Shown: positions 15,967 through 26,072, counted from the first letter of the stretch. The stretch is DNA of 64,000 bases from Halobaculum sp. MBLA0143 (GCF_041361465.1 NZ_JBGKAC010000001.1:496001-560000); one strand, 5' to 3'. Notes: generated from the sequence alone by a model not told the origin. Numbers and translations are program-made.

Positions 15967-17119
15967 CTCGGAGTTCGCGTTCCCGACGAGCGAACGCGTC
16001 GACCGGGTGGAGCCGTCGGCGACGCTCGCCATCGGCAACGCCGCGGCCGCGCTGGAGGCCGACGGGGTCGACGTGGTCGACCTCTCCGTCGGCGAACCGG
16101 ACTTCCCGACGCCGGACAACGTCGTCGAGGCCGGGAAGGCGGCCCTCGACGCGGGCCACACGGGCTACACCTCCTCGAACGGGATTCCGGAGCTGAAGGA
16201 GGCGACCGCAGAGAAGCTGCGGGCCGACGGGATCGACGCCGACCCCGGTGAGGTGATCGTCACGCCCGGCGCGAAGCAGGCGCTGTACGAGACGGTCCAG
16301 ACGCTCGTCGGCTCCGGCGACGAGGTCGTCCTCTTGGATCCGGCGTGGGTGTCGTACGAGGCGATGGTGAAGCTGGCCGGCGGCGACATCACTCGCGTCG
16401 ACACGGCGCCGTCGTTCCAGCTGGAGCCGGCTCTGGACGACCTCGCGGCCGCGGTGACGGACGACACGGACGTGCTCGTCGTCAACACGCCGTCGAACCC
16501 CACGGGCGCGGTGTACACGGACGCCGCGATCGAGGGAGTGCGGGATCTCGCCGTCGACCACGACCTGACGGTGATCGCCGACGAGATTTACGGCGAGATC
16601 ACCTACGGCGTCGAGCAGACCAGCCTGGCGAGTCTCGACGGGCTGGCCGAGCGGACGGTGACGATCAACGGCTTCTCGAAGGCGTACTCGATGACGGGCT
16701 GGCGGCTGGGCTACCTCCACGCGGACGAGGCGTTCGTCGGCGCCGCCGGCAAACTCCACTCACACTCCGTCTCCTGTGCGACGAACTTCGTCCAACGGGC
16801 CGGAATCGAGGCGCTGCGCAACACGGACGACGCCGTCGCCGAGATGGTCGACGCCTTCGAGTCCCGCCGCGACCTCGTCGTCGACACGCTCGCGGACGCC
16901 GGCGTCGACGTGTCCGTTCCAGACGGTGCCTTCTACGCCATGCTCCCGGTGGACGACGACGACCAGACGTGGTCGGAGCGAGCGATCGAGGAGGCACACG
17001 TCGCAACCGTCCCTGGCAACGCCTTCGGCGCTCCCGGCTACGCTCGCATCTCTTATGCCGCGAGCGAGGAACGACTCCGCGAGGCGTTCGACCGGTTGTT
17101 CGCCCACGACCTGTTGTAG
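15959..17119 (+). CDS. PLP-dependent aminotransferase, class I/II (aspartate-type)
   Basis: 386 residues. Shows DLSVGEPDFPTPDNV, GYTSSNGIPELKEA, the Asn of VVNTPSNPTGAVY, DEIYGEITYG and the PLP-binding Lys241 in NGFSKAYSMTGWRLGY. This is the fold-type I aspartate/aromatic aminotransferase pattern; the amino donor cannot be fixed by sequence alone. Its ATG overlaps the end of ribH, so both are on one transcript. Confidence 0.92.
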   Translation: MSDSEFAFPTSERVDRVEPSATLAIGNAAAALEADGVDVVDLSVGEPDFPTPDNVVEAGKAALDAGHTGYTSSNGIPELKEATAEKLRADGIDADPGEVIVTPGAKQALYETVQTLVGSGDEVVLLDPAWVSYEAMVKLAGGDITRVDTAPSFQLEPALDDLAAAVTDDTDVLVVNTPSNPTGAVYTDAAIEGVRDLAVDHDLTVIADEIYGEITYGVEQTSLASLDGLAERTVTINGFSKAYSMTGWRLGYLHADEAFVGAAGKLHSHSVSCATNFVQRAGIEALRNTDDAVAEMVDAFESRRDLVVDTLADAGVDVSVPDGAFYAMLPVDDDDQTWSERAIEEAHVATVPGNAFGAPGYARISYAASEERLREAFDRLFAHDLL

Positions 17120-17138
17120 TCGCCGCCCGGCGGCACAC

Positions 17139-17146
17139 GTATTTGT
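17139..17146 (+). promoter_or_regulatory. TATA-like box of the 68-aa membrane-protein gene
   Basis: GTATTTGT, about 28 nt before the ATG at 17171. Confidence 0.45.
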
Positions 17147-17170
17147 GTCTGCGACCCGACGGCCCGGACG

Positions 17171-17377
17171 ATGGTCGGGGCGCTCCGCTTCGTCTCGCTG
17201 CTCGTCGGCGCGCTGTCGGCGCTGACGCTCGTCTTACTCGTCGCCGCCGGCGTCGCCGCGCTCGTCGGCAACCTCGGGGTCGGCCGACAGCTGTTCGGCT
17301 CCGTCGTCGGCCTGTGGCTGGCGCTCGTCACCGCCGGCGCCTTCCTGTTGCTCCTCGACCGTCTCGTCACCGACTGA
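17171..17377 (+). CDS. Small two-helix membrane protein
   Basis: 68 residues with two hydrophobic segments (about 5-32 and 40-62) separated by GNLGVGRQLF. A TATA-like box 28 nt upstream supports the ATG and independent leaderless transcription. It converges on the peptide transporter operon. No family recognised. Confidence 0.6.
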   Translation: MVGALRFVSLLVGALSALTLVLLVAAGVAALVGNLGVGRQLFGSVVGLWLALVTAGAFLLLLDRLVTD

Positions 17378-17397
17378 GAAAAACCGCGTGACGCCGG

Positions 17398-18717
17398 CTA
17401 CTCCGCCTCGGCGGGCTCTTGTGCCCAGTCGGCCGTCGACTCCGAGGGGTCGGTGTCGTGCTTCAGACACGCGGCCGCGTGGCCGGCCGGCGTCGGCCGG
17501 GGTGACGGGTTGGTCTCCTCGCACGGCGACTCGAACTCCGCGGCCAGCCGCTCGGCCGCGTCGGACACCTCCTCGCGGACGATCTGGTCCAACGCCTCTT
17601 CGACGGCGGCTTCGGCGTCGCGGTCACCGATCCGCTCGGGAATGTCGTGTTCCCGGCGGAGTTCCGCTCGCATCTTCCGGGCGTCCTCGTCGGTGGCGGA
17701 CTCACCGTCGTCGAGGCCGACGAACTCGCGGAGTCCCTCCAGCTCGATCCCCTGACGCTCGATCGACACCCGGAGGTCCATCACGCCGCGGTAGGCGGCC
17801 TGGTCGATCTCCAGCCCGTCGGGCTGGATCACCTCCGGACACCGGGTGTAGAAGTTACAACCCGACGGCGGGTTCGACGGCTCCGGCACCTCGCCGGTGA
17901 GCCCGGAGTCGATTCCGCGGCTCGTCGGGTCCAGCGTCGGGATCGCCGACAGCAACGCCTTCGTGTACGGGTGTTGTGGGTCGTTGAAGATCGTCTCCGT
18001 GTCGGCCAACTCGACGATCTCACCGAGGTACATCACGGCCACCCGGTCACACACCTCGCGGACGACGGACATGTCGTGGCTGATGAACAGGATCGAGAGG
18101 TTGAACTCCTCCTGAATGTCCTTCAGCAGCGAGATCACGTCCGCTTGGACGGAGACGTCCAGCGCCGACACCGGCTCGTCGGCGACGATCATCCGAGGGT
18201 TGACGACCAACGCCCGCGCGAGCGCGACACGTTGCTTCTGACCGCCCGACATCTCGTGTGGGTAGCGATCGGCGTCGTCCGCGTTGAGCCCGACACGCTC
18301 CAACAGGTCTCGAGAGATCTCCTCGCGGCGCTCCCGGGGGCCGACGCCGTGGATCGACAACGGCTCCGCGATCGACTCCCCGACGGTCATTCGAGGGTCG
18401 AAGCTGGAGTCCGGGTTCTGGAAGATCATCTGTGCCTCCCGGCGGAACCGCTTGAGCTCCGTGTCGTCGTACTTCGTGATGTCCTGCCCGTCGAAGATCA
18501 CGGAGCCGTCCGTCGGGTCCTCGAGTCTGAGGATCGACTCTGCGGCCGTCGACTTCCCACAGCCGGACTCCCCGACGAGCCCGACCGTCTCCCCGCGGTC
18601 GACGGAGAAGGAGATTCCGTCGACGGCGCGTACGCGGCCGACCTCGCGGTTGAGCAGTCCCTTCGTGATCGGGAAGTGTTTCTTCAGGTTGCGAACCTCC
18701 ATCAGCGTCTCGCTCAC
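17398..18717 (-). CDS. Oligopeptide/dipeptide ABC transporter ATPase (OppF/DppF-like)
   Basis: 439 residues. Walker A GESGCGKST (50-58), signature SGGQKQR near 158, Walker B MIVADE and switch His214 are intact. The oligopeptide/dipeptide C-terminal cysteine motif starts at C287 and C293 (SGCNFYTRCPEV) but the remaining cysteines are at C399 and C417: a charged insertion of about 105 residues splits it. The family is usually 320-350 residues. Last gene of the operon, overlapping the upstream ATPase by 4 nt. Confidence 0.93.
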   Translation of the reverse strand: MSETLMEVRNLKKHFPITKGLLNREVGRVRAVDGISFSVDRGETVGLVGESGCGKSTAAESILRLEDPTDGSVIFDGQDITKYDDTELKRFRREAQMIFQNPDSSFDPRMTVGESIAEPLSIHGVGPRERREEISRDLLERVGLNADDADRYPHEMSGGQKQRVALARALVVNPRMIVADEPVSALDVSVQADVISLLKDIQEEFNLSILFISHDMSVVREVCDRVAVMYLGEIVELADTETIFNDPQHPYTKALLSAIPTLDPTSRGIDSGLTGEVPEPSNPPSGCNFYTRCPEVIQPDGLEIDQAAYRGVMDLRVSIERQGIELEGLREFVGLDDGESATDEDARKMRAELRREHDIPERIGDRDAEAAVEEALDQIVREEVSDAAERLAAEFESPCEETNPSPRPTPAGHAAACLKHDTDPSESTADWAQEPAEAE

Positions 18718-19775
18718 TGTCGCTCACCTCCGTCTGCGCGGGTCTCCCCGACACCGCCACTACTGGGCCCGAGTCCCTCGGCTTCCGCCACGTCGTGAGC
18801 CGGGCCGTAGTAGACACAGGATGCCGTGTGGTCCTCGCTGCCGTCGACGGGGTACATCGGCGGCTGGTCGCCGGCCGAACAGCCCTCCGTCGCGTACTCA
18901 CACCGGGGGTTGAACCGACACCCCTCCGGCGGATCCGTCGGGTCTGGCAACGACCCGTCGATCCGACGCATCGAACTCCCACGGCCGGGGAGACACTCGA
19001 TCAGCGCCTTCGTGTACGGGTGCGAGGGGTTCTCGAACACCGACTCCACGTCGCCACGCTCCATCACCTTCCCGGCGTACATCACGACGACACGGTCCGC
19101 GATCTCCGACACTACGCCCAGGTCGTGGGTGACGAAGATGACGCTCATGCCGAACTCCTCTTGGAGGTCCTCCAACAGGGTGAGGATCTGCGCTTGGATC
19201 GTCACGTCCAGCGCGGTCGTCGGCTCGTCTGCGATCAGCAGGTCCGGGTCCTGCGCCAACGCCATGGCGATCAACACGCGTTGCTTCATGCCGCCGGAGA
19301 ACTCGTGGGGGTAGTCGTCGATCCGCGCGCTGGCCTCCGGAATGCCGGTCCGGTCCAGCAGGTCGACGACCTTCCGGCGTACCTCCGACTTCGACATGTC
19401 GTCGCGGTGGATCCGGAACACCTCGCCGATCTGGCGGCCCACCTTGTAGACGGGGTTGAGCCCGTTCTGTGGGTTCTGGAAGATGTGGCTGATCCGGTCA
19501 CCCCGGATCTCCTGGAGTTCCTCGTGTGACATCGAAGTGAGGTCGATCCCGTCGAACGTGACGGATCCCTCGACGATCTCGCCGGGCGGCATGTCGAGAA
19601 TCTTCGTCACCGACTCGCTGGTGACGGTCTTCCCGGAGCCGGACTCCCCGACGATGGCGACCGTCTCGCCGCGACGAACGTCGAAGTCGACGCCGTCGAC
19701 GGCACGGACGGTCCCCTCCTCGGTGTGGAAGTGGGTCTTGAGTCCCTCGACCGCGAGCAACGGGTCGCCGTTCAT
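18714..19775 (-). CDS. Oligopeptide/dipeptide ABC transporter ATPase (OppD/DppD-like)
   Basis: 353 residues with Walker A GESGSGKT (43-50), ABC signature FSGGMKQR, Walker B DLLIADEP and the uninterrupted C-terminal cysteine motif ([14 protein letters not shown]...SCVYY). It pairs with the second ATPase to drive the importer. It overlaps its neighbours by 4 nt on both sides. Confidence 0.94.
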   Translation of the reverse strand: MNGDPLLAVEGLKTHFHTEEGTVRAVDGVDFDVRRGETVAIVGESGSGKTVTSESVTKILDMPPGEIVEGSVTFDGIDLTSMSHEELQEIRGDRISHIFQNPQNGLNPVYKVGRQIGEVFRIHRDDMSKSEVRRKVVDLLDRTGIPEASARIDDYPHEFSGGMKQRVLIAMALAQDPDLLIADEPTTALDVTIQAQILTLLEDLQEEFGMSVIFVTHDLGVVSEIADRVVVMYAGKVMERGDVESVFENPSHPYTKALIECLPGRGSSMRRIDGSLPDPTDPPEGCRFNPRCEYATEGCSAGDQPPMYPVDGSEDHTASCVYYGPAHDVAEAEGLGPSSGGVGETRADGGERQ

Positions 19776-20923
19776 AGCCCACCACCCTGCTCGATCTGCT
19801 GGCGCGGGTCCATCGCGTCACGCAGCGCCTCGCCGACGTAGTAGAACGACAGCACCGTCAGGAACAGGAAGATCCCGGGCAGCGTGGTGATCCACCACGC
19901 GCTGGCCAAGTTCGACTGGCCGTTCGAGATCGTCCGTCCCCACGAGTACACCGTCGGGTCGCTGAACCCGAGGAACGCCAGCGCGGCCTCGCCCAGGATG
20001 AACCCCGGAACGAGGATGGTCGCCGAGATTATGACACTGTTCGCCGAGTTGGGGATGAGGTGTCGCCGGACGACGTACATCATGTCGGCGCCCGACGCGA
20101 GCGCCGCCGTGATGTACGCCTCCGAGGACCGTTGGAGCGCCTCGCCCCGCACGGTCCGTGCGACCCCCTCCCACGAGAGGAACGAGTACACCATGATGAT
20201 GAGCCAGAGCTTCGCACCGAACAGGTACACGAGCAACAACAGCAGCAGGAAGCTGGGGAACACGGACTGGACGTCGACGTACCGCATCAGCACCTCGTCG
20301 AGCCAGCCGATGTCCATCGCGGTCGCCAGCGCCGCGACGGCGCCGACGACGGAGCCGATGACGACGGTGAACACGGTCGAGATCAGCCCGACCTGCATAC
20401 TGACACGCATTCCGTAGACGATCAGCTTCAGGATGGACTGCCCCTTCCCGGTCGTCCCGAGCGGGAACTTCCAGGTCCCGGTCTTCGCAACGCCGCCGAT
20501 GGTCGCGGTGATCCCGACGGGCGGACGGATCCGGTTGGTGAACCGTACCTCCGGCGGCTCGAGGACGAGCGGCCCGATCAACCCCGTGAAGAACACGAGC
20601 ACGAGGAAGCCGGCGGCGAACACCGCCACGCGATTCTGTTTGAACCGCTTCCAGTAGAACCCCCGCATTCGTGGGTTCTGGTACAACGGGAGGACCCCGT
20701 GGAAGAACATCGCCACGATCGTGCCGGCGAACAGCCACTCCACGCTCAACACGTCCCAGCTGCCGATCAACGGCCCCTCGTTCTGGAGCACGTAGTGGTC
20801 GTACAGGAACGTCACGACGATCGCGCCGTACACCAGCAGCTCCGCGACGGTCTCACGCGACAGACTGAACGACGAGACGTCCTGATCGTCCCAGTCGATG
20901 TTGTCGAAGGTGTCCGTCGCCAT
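19772..20923 (-). CDS. Oligopeptide/dipeptide ABC transporter permease (OppC/DppC-like)
   Basis: 383 residues. About 110 residues precede the conserved core, including two extra hydrophobic segments; then follow PLGTTGKGQSILKLIVYGMR and the EAA loop SGADMMYVVRRHLIPNSANSV that contacts the ATPases. Six to eight helices. The ATG overlaps the upstream permease stop by one base. Confidence 0.93.
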   Translation of the reverse strand: MATDTFDNIDWDDQDVSSFSLSRETVAELLVYGAIVVTFLYDHYVLQNEGPLIGSWDVLSVEWLFAGTIVAMFFHGVLPLYQNPRMRGFYWKRFKQNRVAVFAAGFLVLVFFTGLIGPLVLEPPEVRFTNRIRPPVGITATIGGVAKTGTWKFPLGTTGKGQSILKLIVYGMRVSMQVGLISTVFTVVIGSVVGAVAALATAMDIGWLDEVLMRYVDVQSVFPSFLLLLLLVYLFGAKLWLIIMVYSFLSWEGVARTVRGEALQRSSEAYITAALASGADMMYVVRRHLIPNSANSVIISATILVPGFILGEAALAFLGFSDPTVYSWGRTISNGQSNLASAWWITTLPGIFLFLTVLSFYYVGEALRDAMDPRQQIEQGGGL

Positions 20924-21903
20924 CAGCGATCACCGTAGTCGATGCGTGGGTCGAGCACCACGTAGGCGATGTCCTCGAGCAGGTTCCCCACGATGGCGAG
21001 CAGCACGCCGATCAGGCTCGTTCCCAGGATCAACGGAGTGTCCTGTTCGACCAGCGCGGTGAACGACATCAGTCCGAGCCCGGGAATGGCGAAGATCTGC
21101 TCGATGATCACCGATCCACTCCAGAAGATGGCCAGCAGTTGGCCGACGAAGCTCGTCGACAACGGCACTGCTGCCATCCGGAGGACGTGCCAGATCATCA
21201 GCCGGTAGTCGTCGGCCCCCTTGGCCTTGGCGACCTTCACGAACTCCTGGTTCATCTGCTCGATGGCCTGCGCCCGGCAGTACCGCATCTGGAACGCCAG
21301 CGACGCCGTCAACAGGACGAACATCGGGATGATCAGCTGTTTCAGGTTGGCTATCGAGAACCACCCCTGTTGGGCTGGTACGCCGCTGTTGTAGAACGTC
21401 GGTATGAAGTCTAACGGCACTCCTAACAGGATGATCAACAACAGCGCGAACCAGAAGTTCGGAATGCTGATCCCGAAGAACCCGACGAACGACGCGAGGT
21501 AGTCCGTCTTCGTGTACGGCTTGTACGCCGAGTACAACCCGAGGCCGTAGCCGACGACGGTCGATATCAGCAACACGGGAATGGCGTACTGGGCGGTGTA
21601 CGGCCACGCCGACAGGATCGCCGGGATCACGTACTGTGATCTGGAGTCGGCCCACCCCCAGTTGAGCGTCACCATGTTGACCATGTAGTTCATGTAGCGT
21701 TCCGTCACCGGTTGGTCGAGGTTGTTCCGTTCGCGGAAGTCCTCTCGACACTCCTCTGGGTTCTCACCGACGGCGGCACAGCTCATCGTGGCCCGCATCT
21801 GGCCTTGGTTGGGGGAGGCCGCGAGCAGACCGAACGTGAGCGACAGCGCGATCCACGCCACCACGAACGTCCACAGGAGTCGTTTGGCGATGTACCACTT
21901 CAT
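20923..21903 (-). CDS. Oligopeptide/dipeptide ABC transporter permease (OppB/DppB-like)
   Basis: 326 residues with six helices: an N-terminal anchor (LLWTFVVAWIALSLTFGL), a periplasm-side loop of about 80 residues, and the EAA loop KAKGADDYRLMIWHVLRMAAV. It starts 36 nt after the binding-protein stop and heads the translationally coupled block of four transport genes. Confidence 0.93.
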   Translation of the reverse strand: MKWYIAKRLLWTFVVAWIALSLTFGLLAASPNQGQMRATMSCAAVGENPEECREDFRERNNLDQPVTERYMNYMVNMVTLNWGWADSRSQYVIPAILSAWPYTAQYAIPVLLISTVVGYGLGLYSAYKPYTKTDYLASFVGFFGISIPNFWFALLLIILLGVPLDFIPTFYNSGVPAQQGWFSIANLKQLIIPMFVLLTASLAFQMRYCRAQAIEQMNQEFVKVAKAKGADDYRLMIWHVLRMAAVPLSTSFVGQLLAIFWSGSVIIEQIFAIPGLGLMSFTALVEQDTPLILGTSLIGVLLAIVGNLLEDIAYVVLDPRIDYGDR

Positions 21904-21939
21904 AGATACTGTGTGGGAGGGGAGGTCGGTTAGCGTACT

Positions 21940-23901
21940 CTACCGGCCGGGGTTACCGTCGGAGAAGTACATCCTGTCCTTCTCTTGGTCGACGTAGTAG
22001 CTGGCTGCCGGGTTGTCCGGCTTGCCCAGCACCTCCGAGCGGTAGGCAGTGTAGTTGATCGGGTTGTACTCGAAGACAACCGGCCGTTCCTCCGAGAGGT
22101 ACTGGAGCATCTCCGTGATCGTGCTCTGTGCGGCCTCGCGGCTGTCGGCGGTTCTCGCCTGCTCGCGGAGCCCGACGAGGTCACGATCCGGCGCGTACCC
22201 GTAGGCGTTGAAGTTCTCCTTCTCGCCGAACAACGCCGTGATCGTCCCCGCGGGAGTGAGCGGCCCGTAGCTGAACCCGAGCGTGAGCATCAGGTCCCAG
22301 GACTTCGAGGAGACCGCCTCGTCGTACGGACCGAAGTTGTACGTCGACGGGCGAGCGTTGTCGTCGCCGTAGCCGATTTCCTCCTGAGTGACGCCCTCGG
22401 CCGGATTGTTCGTCCGGAAGTAGTTCGACAGGAGGCTCGTCCAGGAGGTCGTGTTGATGTTCAGCTTGATGCCGACCTTGCTCAGCCGTTCCTTGAGGTA
22501 CGACGCGCGGAGGTCGTCCGTCTCGTCGGAGACGTACGCCAGATCCAGTTCCAACTGGTTGCCGTCCGGCCCGACGAACGTGTCACCGGAGTAGCCGTAG
22601 TCACTGGAGGTGCCCTCCTTCAGCAGCTGACGTGCCTTGTCCAGCGAGCCCTCGAACGAGACGACGTCGTCCGGGTAGTACGGCCCCCACTTCGGGTACA
22701 GGGTGTCCTGAACCCCAGCGCGACCCTTGGCGATGTTCTCTGCGACGAACTCGTTGTGGTAGATGTGCGAGAGGGCCTGACGAACCTTCTTGTTCCGGAG
22801 TTCGCTCCAGCCGTTGACACGCTGGTTGATCCCGAGGTAGCCGGAGTAGGAGATGAACGGGTTCTCGTACAGGTCGACCCCCTCACGGTTCTGCCAGTTG
22901 CCCACCTTCGTGGACGGAATTCCGACACGGTCGATCCCGTCGGCCTTGACCGCCTGGCGGGCGGTCGAGGACTTGTCGAAGTACTGCACGTGGTACTCGT
23001 CGAAGAACGGTGCCTCGGTGAACACGTTCGGCACGGCGTCGTCCTCTTCGGCGACCTCACGCAGGTAGTAGTCCTCCGCGCGCTCGAACTCGTAGACAGA
23101 CTGCTGTTCCCACCGCTTGAGGTCCCACGCACCGAGGTTCCCGTTGAACGTCGCCCGCAGGACTTCGTCGTCTTTCGACAACCCGTCGGCGTCCTGATCT
23201 TCGACGTACGGCTGTGCGACCTCCTTCGGGATCGGGATGATCCCGCCGAGCGGCTCGTTGTACGGGAAGAACGGCCGTGAATCCGGAATCGACGCCTCGA
23301 GCGTCAGCTTGTCCACCTTGTTGATCTCGATCGGGTCGTTGTTCTTCCCGATGGTGAACAGGTACGAGTAGGTGTAGCTCGCCCAGTCGGCCGTGAAGAT
23401 GTTCTCGATGCTGTACACCCAGTCTTCGGCCGTGAACTGGCCGTACCCGTTACCCCACTCCAGGTTGTCACGGAGCTTGTACGTGATCGTCGTCAGGTCG
23501 TCGCTAACGTCGAAGCTCTCGAACCACAGCGGGAAGACGTCCTCGTACTCCGGGCTGTTGCGCTCGAAGCCGAAGTCCATCACCTGACTGACACGGTCAC
23601 TCGTGTTCCCGTCACCGATTCGGAAGACGTTGAGCCCGTTGGCCGTCGACGTGCTGGAGACCTTGAACGTCCCACCCTTCGGAATCTGGTCGGCTCCCTC
23701 CTCCGTCTCGGCCGGGGTGTCGGTCCCCTTGACCGGCTCCGGCGTCGGGGTGTTCGCTTCCGTCGCGGTCTCCGTCGACCCGCCAGAACTACTGCTACAG
23801 CCTGCCAGCCCGACTGCGGCACTGGTGGCGCTGAGGTACTTCAGGAAACGCCGTCGGTCGTCCGACGTTTCGCTGCCGTTCTCGGAGTTGTCGTACGGCA
23901 T
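21940..23901 (-). CDS. Peptide-type ABC transporter substrate-binding lipoprotein
   Basis: 653 residues, SBP family 5. The N-terminus has the twin-arginine motif DRRRFLKYL and a lipobox LAGC with the lipidated Cys35, followed by a Ser/Thr/Glu-rich tether. Family features: WGNGYGQFTAEDWVYSIENI, a YLGINQRVNG segment and KARQLLKEGTSSDYGY. It captures peptides or similar solutes outside the cell. A clear TATA box precedes it. First gene of the operon. Confidence 0.94.
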   Translation of the reverse strand: MPYDNSENGSETSDDRRRFLKYLSATSAAVGLAGCSSSSGGSTETATEANTPTPEPVKGTDTPAETEEGADQIPKGGTFKVSSTSTANGLNVFRIGDGNTSDRVSQVMDFGFERNSPEYEDVFPLWFESFDVSDDLTTITYKLRDNLEWGNGYGQFTAEDWVYSIENIFTADWASYTYSYLFTIGKNNDPIEINKVDKLTLEASIPDSRPFFPYNEPLGGIIPIPKEVAQPYVEDQDADGLSKDDEVLRATFNGNLGAWDLKRWEQQSVYEFERAEDYYLREVAEEDDAVPNVFTEAPFFDEYHVQYFDKSSTARQAVKADGIDRVGIPSTKVGNWQNREGVDLYENPFISYSGYLGINQRVNGWSELRNKKVRQALSHIYHNEFVAENIAKGRAGVQDTLYPKWGPYYPDDVVSFEGSLDKARQLLKEGTSSDYGYSGDTFVGPDGNQLELDLAYVSDETDDLRASYLKERLSKVGIKLNINTTSWTSLLSNYFRTNNPAEGVTQEEIGYGDDNARPSTYNFGPYDEAVSSKSWDLMLTLGFSYGPLTPAGTITALFGEKENFNAYGYAPDRDLVGLREQARTADSREAAQSTITEMLQYLSEERPVVFEYNPINYTAYRSEVLGKPDNPAASYYVDQEKDRMYFSDGNPGR

Positions 23902-23924
23902 GTTAGACGGTGTCAGTTCTCACG

Positions 23925-23934
23925 TACATATACC
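23925..23934 (-). promoter_or_regulatory. TATA box of the peptide transporter operon
   Basis: GGTATATGTA on the minus strand, centred about 29 nt before the binding-protein ATG; one of the best TATA matches in the window. Leaderless or nearly so. Confidence 0.6.
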
Positions 23935-24219
23935 CTGTGGAATTCTCCCACGACACAAGGTGTGTGTTCACTCGAGAGCCGGCAATGTCTTCAAGAACCA
24001 GATATTGTTGCCGGATCAGCCGTGTGGTCGCCGTTCACTCCGGGGGGGTGTGACACACGACTGACACCGGATCGACGGTCGTCGTGTCGCGCGCGCCAGA
24101 CGACGCCAGGTACCGACAGGACTGTCCACCGGTGTATCTCTCTGGACACTAGCGACACGACGGGTCGGCGTCGGGCCCCAGGTGAAGCGCTCTTGTGGTG
24201 CCCGCCCGTACACCGTCGT
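23935..24219 (+). other. Divergent intergenic region
   Basis: About 285 nt between two divergent genes. No gene or RNA is visible. It holds a short palindrome GTGTG-A-CACAC (24048-24058) and a weak TATA-like CTCTTGTG about 27 nt before the plus-strand ATG at 24220. Confidence 0.5.
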
Positions 24220-25257
24220 ATGACACGAGTCGGCGTAATCGGCGCGGGTGCGGCGGCGGCGGCGGCAGTCTTCGAGCTGTCTGGCGCCGACGCGACGGCG
24301 GACGTGACGGTGTTGGAGAAGTCCGGTGGGCTGTGTGGTCGAGCGGCAACCCGTCGTCAGGGGCCGCTGACGTACGACTACGGCGCCAACTACGTCAAGT
24401 CGGACGACGACCGAGTGACGCGACTACTCACCGAACGGCTGGACGACGACGGACTCGCCGACGTGACGGAGCCGGTGTACACGTTCGGCGCCGACGGCGA
24501 GGTCTCTCCCGGCCGCGAGCCGGACGGGCACAAGTGGTCGTACGAGGCCGGACTCACCCAGATCGCAAAGCGGTTGTTCGCCCGGACGGACGCGACCGTC
24601 AACCGCCGGACCCGGGTCGAGACGATCCACCGCAACGACGACACCTGGCGACTGACCGACACGGACGGCGAGACCTGGGGGCCGTTCGACATCCTGCTGG
24701 TCAACCCGCCGGCGCCACAGACGGCGGCGCTGTGGGAGGCTGCCGACTGGGACCACCCTCTCCGTGCCCGGCTCGCCGACACGGTCTCGGCCGTCGACTA
24801 CCGCTCTATCTGGACGGCGGTGTTACACTACGAGTTCCCGTTGGACGTACCCTACTACGCACTCGTCGACACGGAGAAGCAACACCCCGTCGGTTGGATC
24901 TCCCGCGAGGAGTGCAAGCGCGGCCACGTCCCCGACGGGGAGACGTTGTTGATCGTCCAGGCCGGCGCCGACTGGTCCCGCGAGCGGTACGACCACGACC
25001 CCGAGCAGAACGTCGCCGACCTCGCGGCCCACGCGGCCGATCTCGTCGGCGACGACAGGCTCACCGACCCTGCCTGGACCGACCACCAGGGTTGGCGGTA
25101 CGCCCTCCCGGAGGAAGCCGTCGACCCGGCGCCGTTCGCCGACGCCGAAGCCCACGGTCTCTTCCACCTCGGCGATTGGGTGCCCGGCGAGGCCAGACTC
25201 CACGCCGCCCTCCGCGACGGACTGGAGACGGGCGAACGGCTGGCCGAGACGGTCTAG
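24220..25257 (+). CDS. FAD-dependent NAD(P)-binding oxidoreductase, renalase-like
   Basis: 345 residues. It begins TRVGVIGAGAAAAAAVFEL, the Rossmann GxGxxx motif, then VLEKSGGLCGRAATRR, the FAD-contacting acidic residue and RAA(T)R stretch of renalase-type amine oxidoreductases, and ends HLGDWVPGEARLHAALRDGLETG, the usual FAD-closing motif. The substrate is unknown. The ATG at 24220 is used because 86 upstream in-frame codons are unlike the family. The end overlaps the convergent DUF4097 gene by 4 nt. Confidence 0.85.
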   Translation: MTRVGVIGAGAAAAAAVFELSGADATADVTVLEKSGGLCGRAATRRQGPLTYDYGANYVKSDDDRVTRLLTERLDDDGLADVTEPVYTFGADGEVSPGREPDGHKWSYEAGLTQIAKRLFARTDATVNRRTRVETIHRNDDTWRLTDTDGETWGPFDILLVNPPAPQTAALWEAADWDHPLRARLADTVSAVDYRSIWTAVLHYEFPLDVPYYALVDTEKQHPVGWISREECKRGHVPDGETLLIVQAGADWSRERYDHDPEQNVADLAAHAADLVGDDRLTDPAWTDHQGWRYALPEEAVDPAPFADAEAHGLFHLGDWVPGEARLHAALRDGLETGERLAETV

Positions 25258-26072
25258 AGCCGCGACAACGAGATCTCGCCGGCACCTGCCTCCACCGTCA
25301 GCCGGTGGGTGCCGTCGCCCAACTGTCCGCTCACCCCCTCGTCGTCGTCCGTCAACGGGAGTCCGTCGACGTTCACCGACCCGAGCGCCGCCTCGGCGCT
25401 CACCGTCGCGTCCAGGTCGGGCGCCAGCGCGGCCGACAGCCTGCCGGTCGCCGTCGACAGCGTCGTGTCGCCTCTGATCGCCGACACGTTGGCGTCCACG
25501 TCGCCCGCGGCCGTCGTGATGCCGTCGACGCCCCCGACGTCACGGACGGTCACCTCGCCGGCGGCCGCCTCGGCGGTGACGAACCCGGGGACGCCGGTCA
25601 CGGTCACCTCGCCGGCGGCGCTCTCGACCCGGGGGTCGCCGGCGACTCCCGTTACCCGGAGCGGGCCGGCGGCCGTCTCGGCGCGCTCTAACGGGAGTGA
25701 CTGCGGCACCCGGAGGTCCACGTCGATCCGGCCCCGGGGCACGTCCGGCCGCCGACCACGGACACGGATTCGGTCGCCGTCACGCGTGACGGCGACGGAG
25801 AAGTCGTCGAGCCGGTCGCCGGGTGCCCGTTTCGTCGCCCGGACGGCCAGCGTCTCGCGGTCCTCGGCGACGACGGTCGTCTCGCCGGCCGCGACGGAGA
25901 CGGTGAGCCCCGTCGCTCCGTCGACCCCGAGCGTCTCTTCGGTCTGTTCCGTCTGTAGCCCACCGCCACCCAGTCGGCCCCGACCGGCACAGCCAGCAGA
26001 GCCGACGGCGGCTGCCAGGGCGCCACAGACGCGGCGTCGTGTCGGTGTCACGTCGACAGTTCGACTCGACAC
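25254..26072 (-). CDS. DUF4097-type beta-helix lipoprotein
   Basis: 272 residues. Tat-like TRRRVCGALAAAVGSAGC with lipobox Cys28, then repeated short beta units (GPLRVTGVAGD, AAGEVTVTGVPG, AAGEVTVRDVGG, TAAGDVDANVSA) typical of the DUF4097/DUF4098 parallel beta-helix fold. It should be anchored on the outer face of the membrane. Role unknown; related proteins are proposed adhesin-like or envelope-stress proteins. Confidence 0.85.
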   Translation of the reverse strand: MSSRTVDVTPTRRRVCGALAAAVGSAGCAGRGRLGGGGLQTEQTEETLGVDGATGLTVSVAAGETTVVAEDRETLAVRATKRAPGDRLDDFSVAVTRDGDRIRVRGRRPDVPRGRIDVDLRVPQSLPLERAETAAGPLRVTGVAGDPRVESAAGEVTVTGVPGFVTAEAAAGEVTVRDVGGVDGITTAAGDVDANVSAIRGDTTLSTATGRLSAALAPDLDATVSAEAALGSVNVDGLPLTDDDEGVSGQLGDGTHRLTVEAGAGEISLSRL

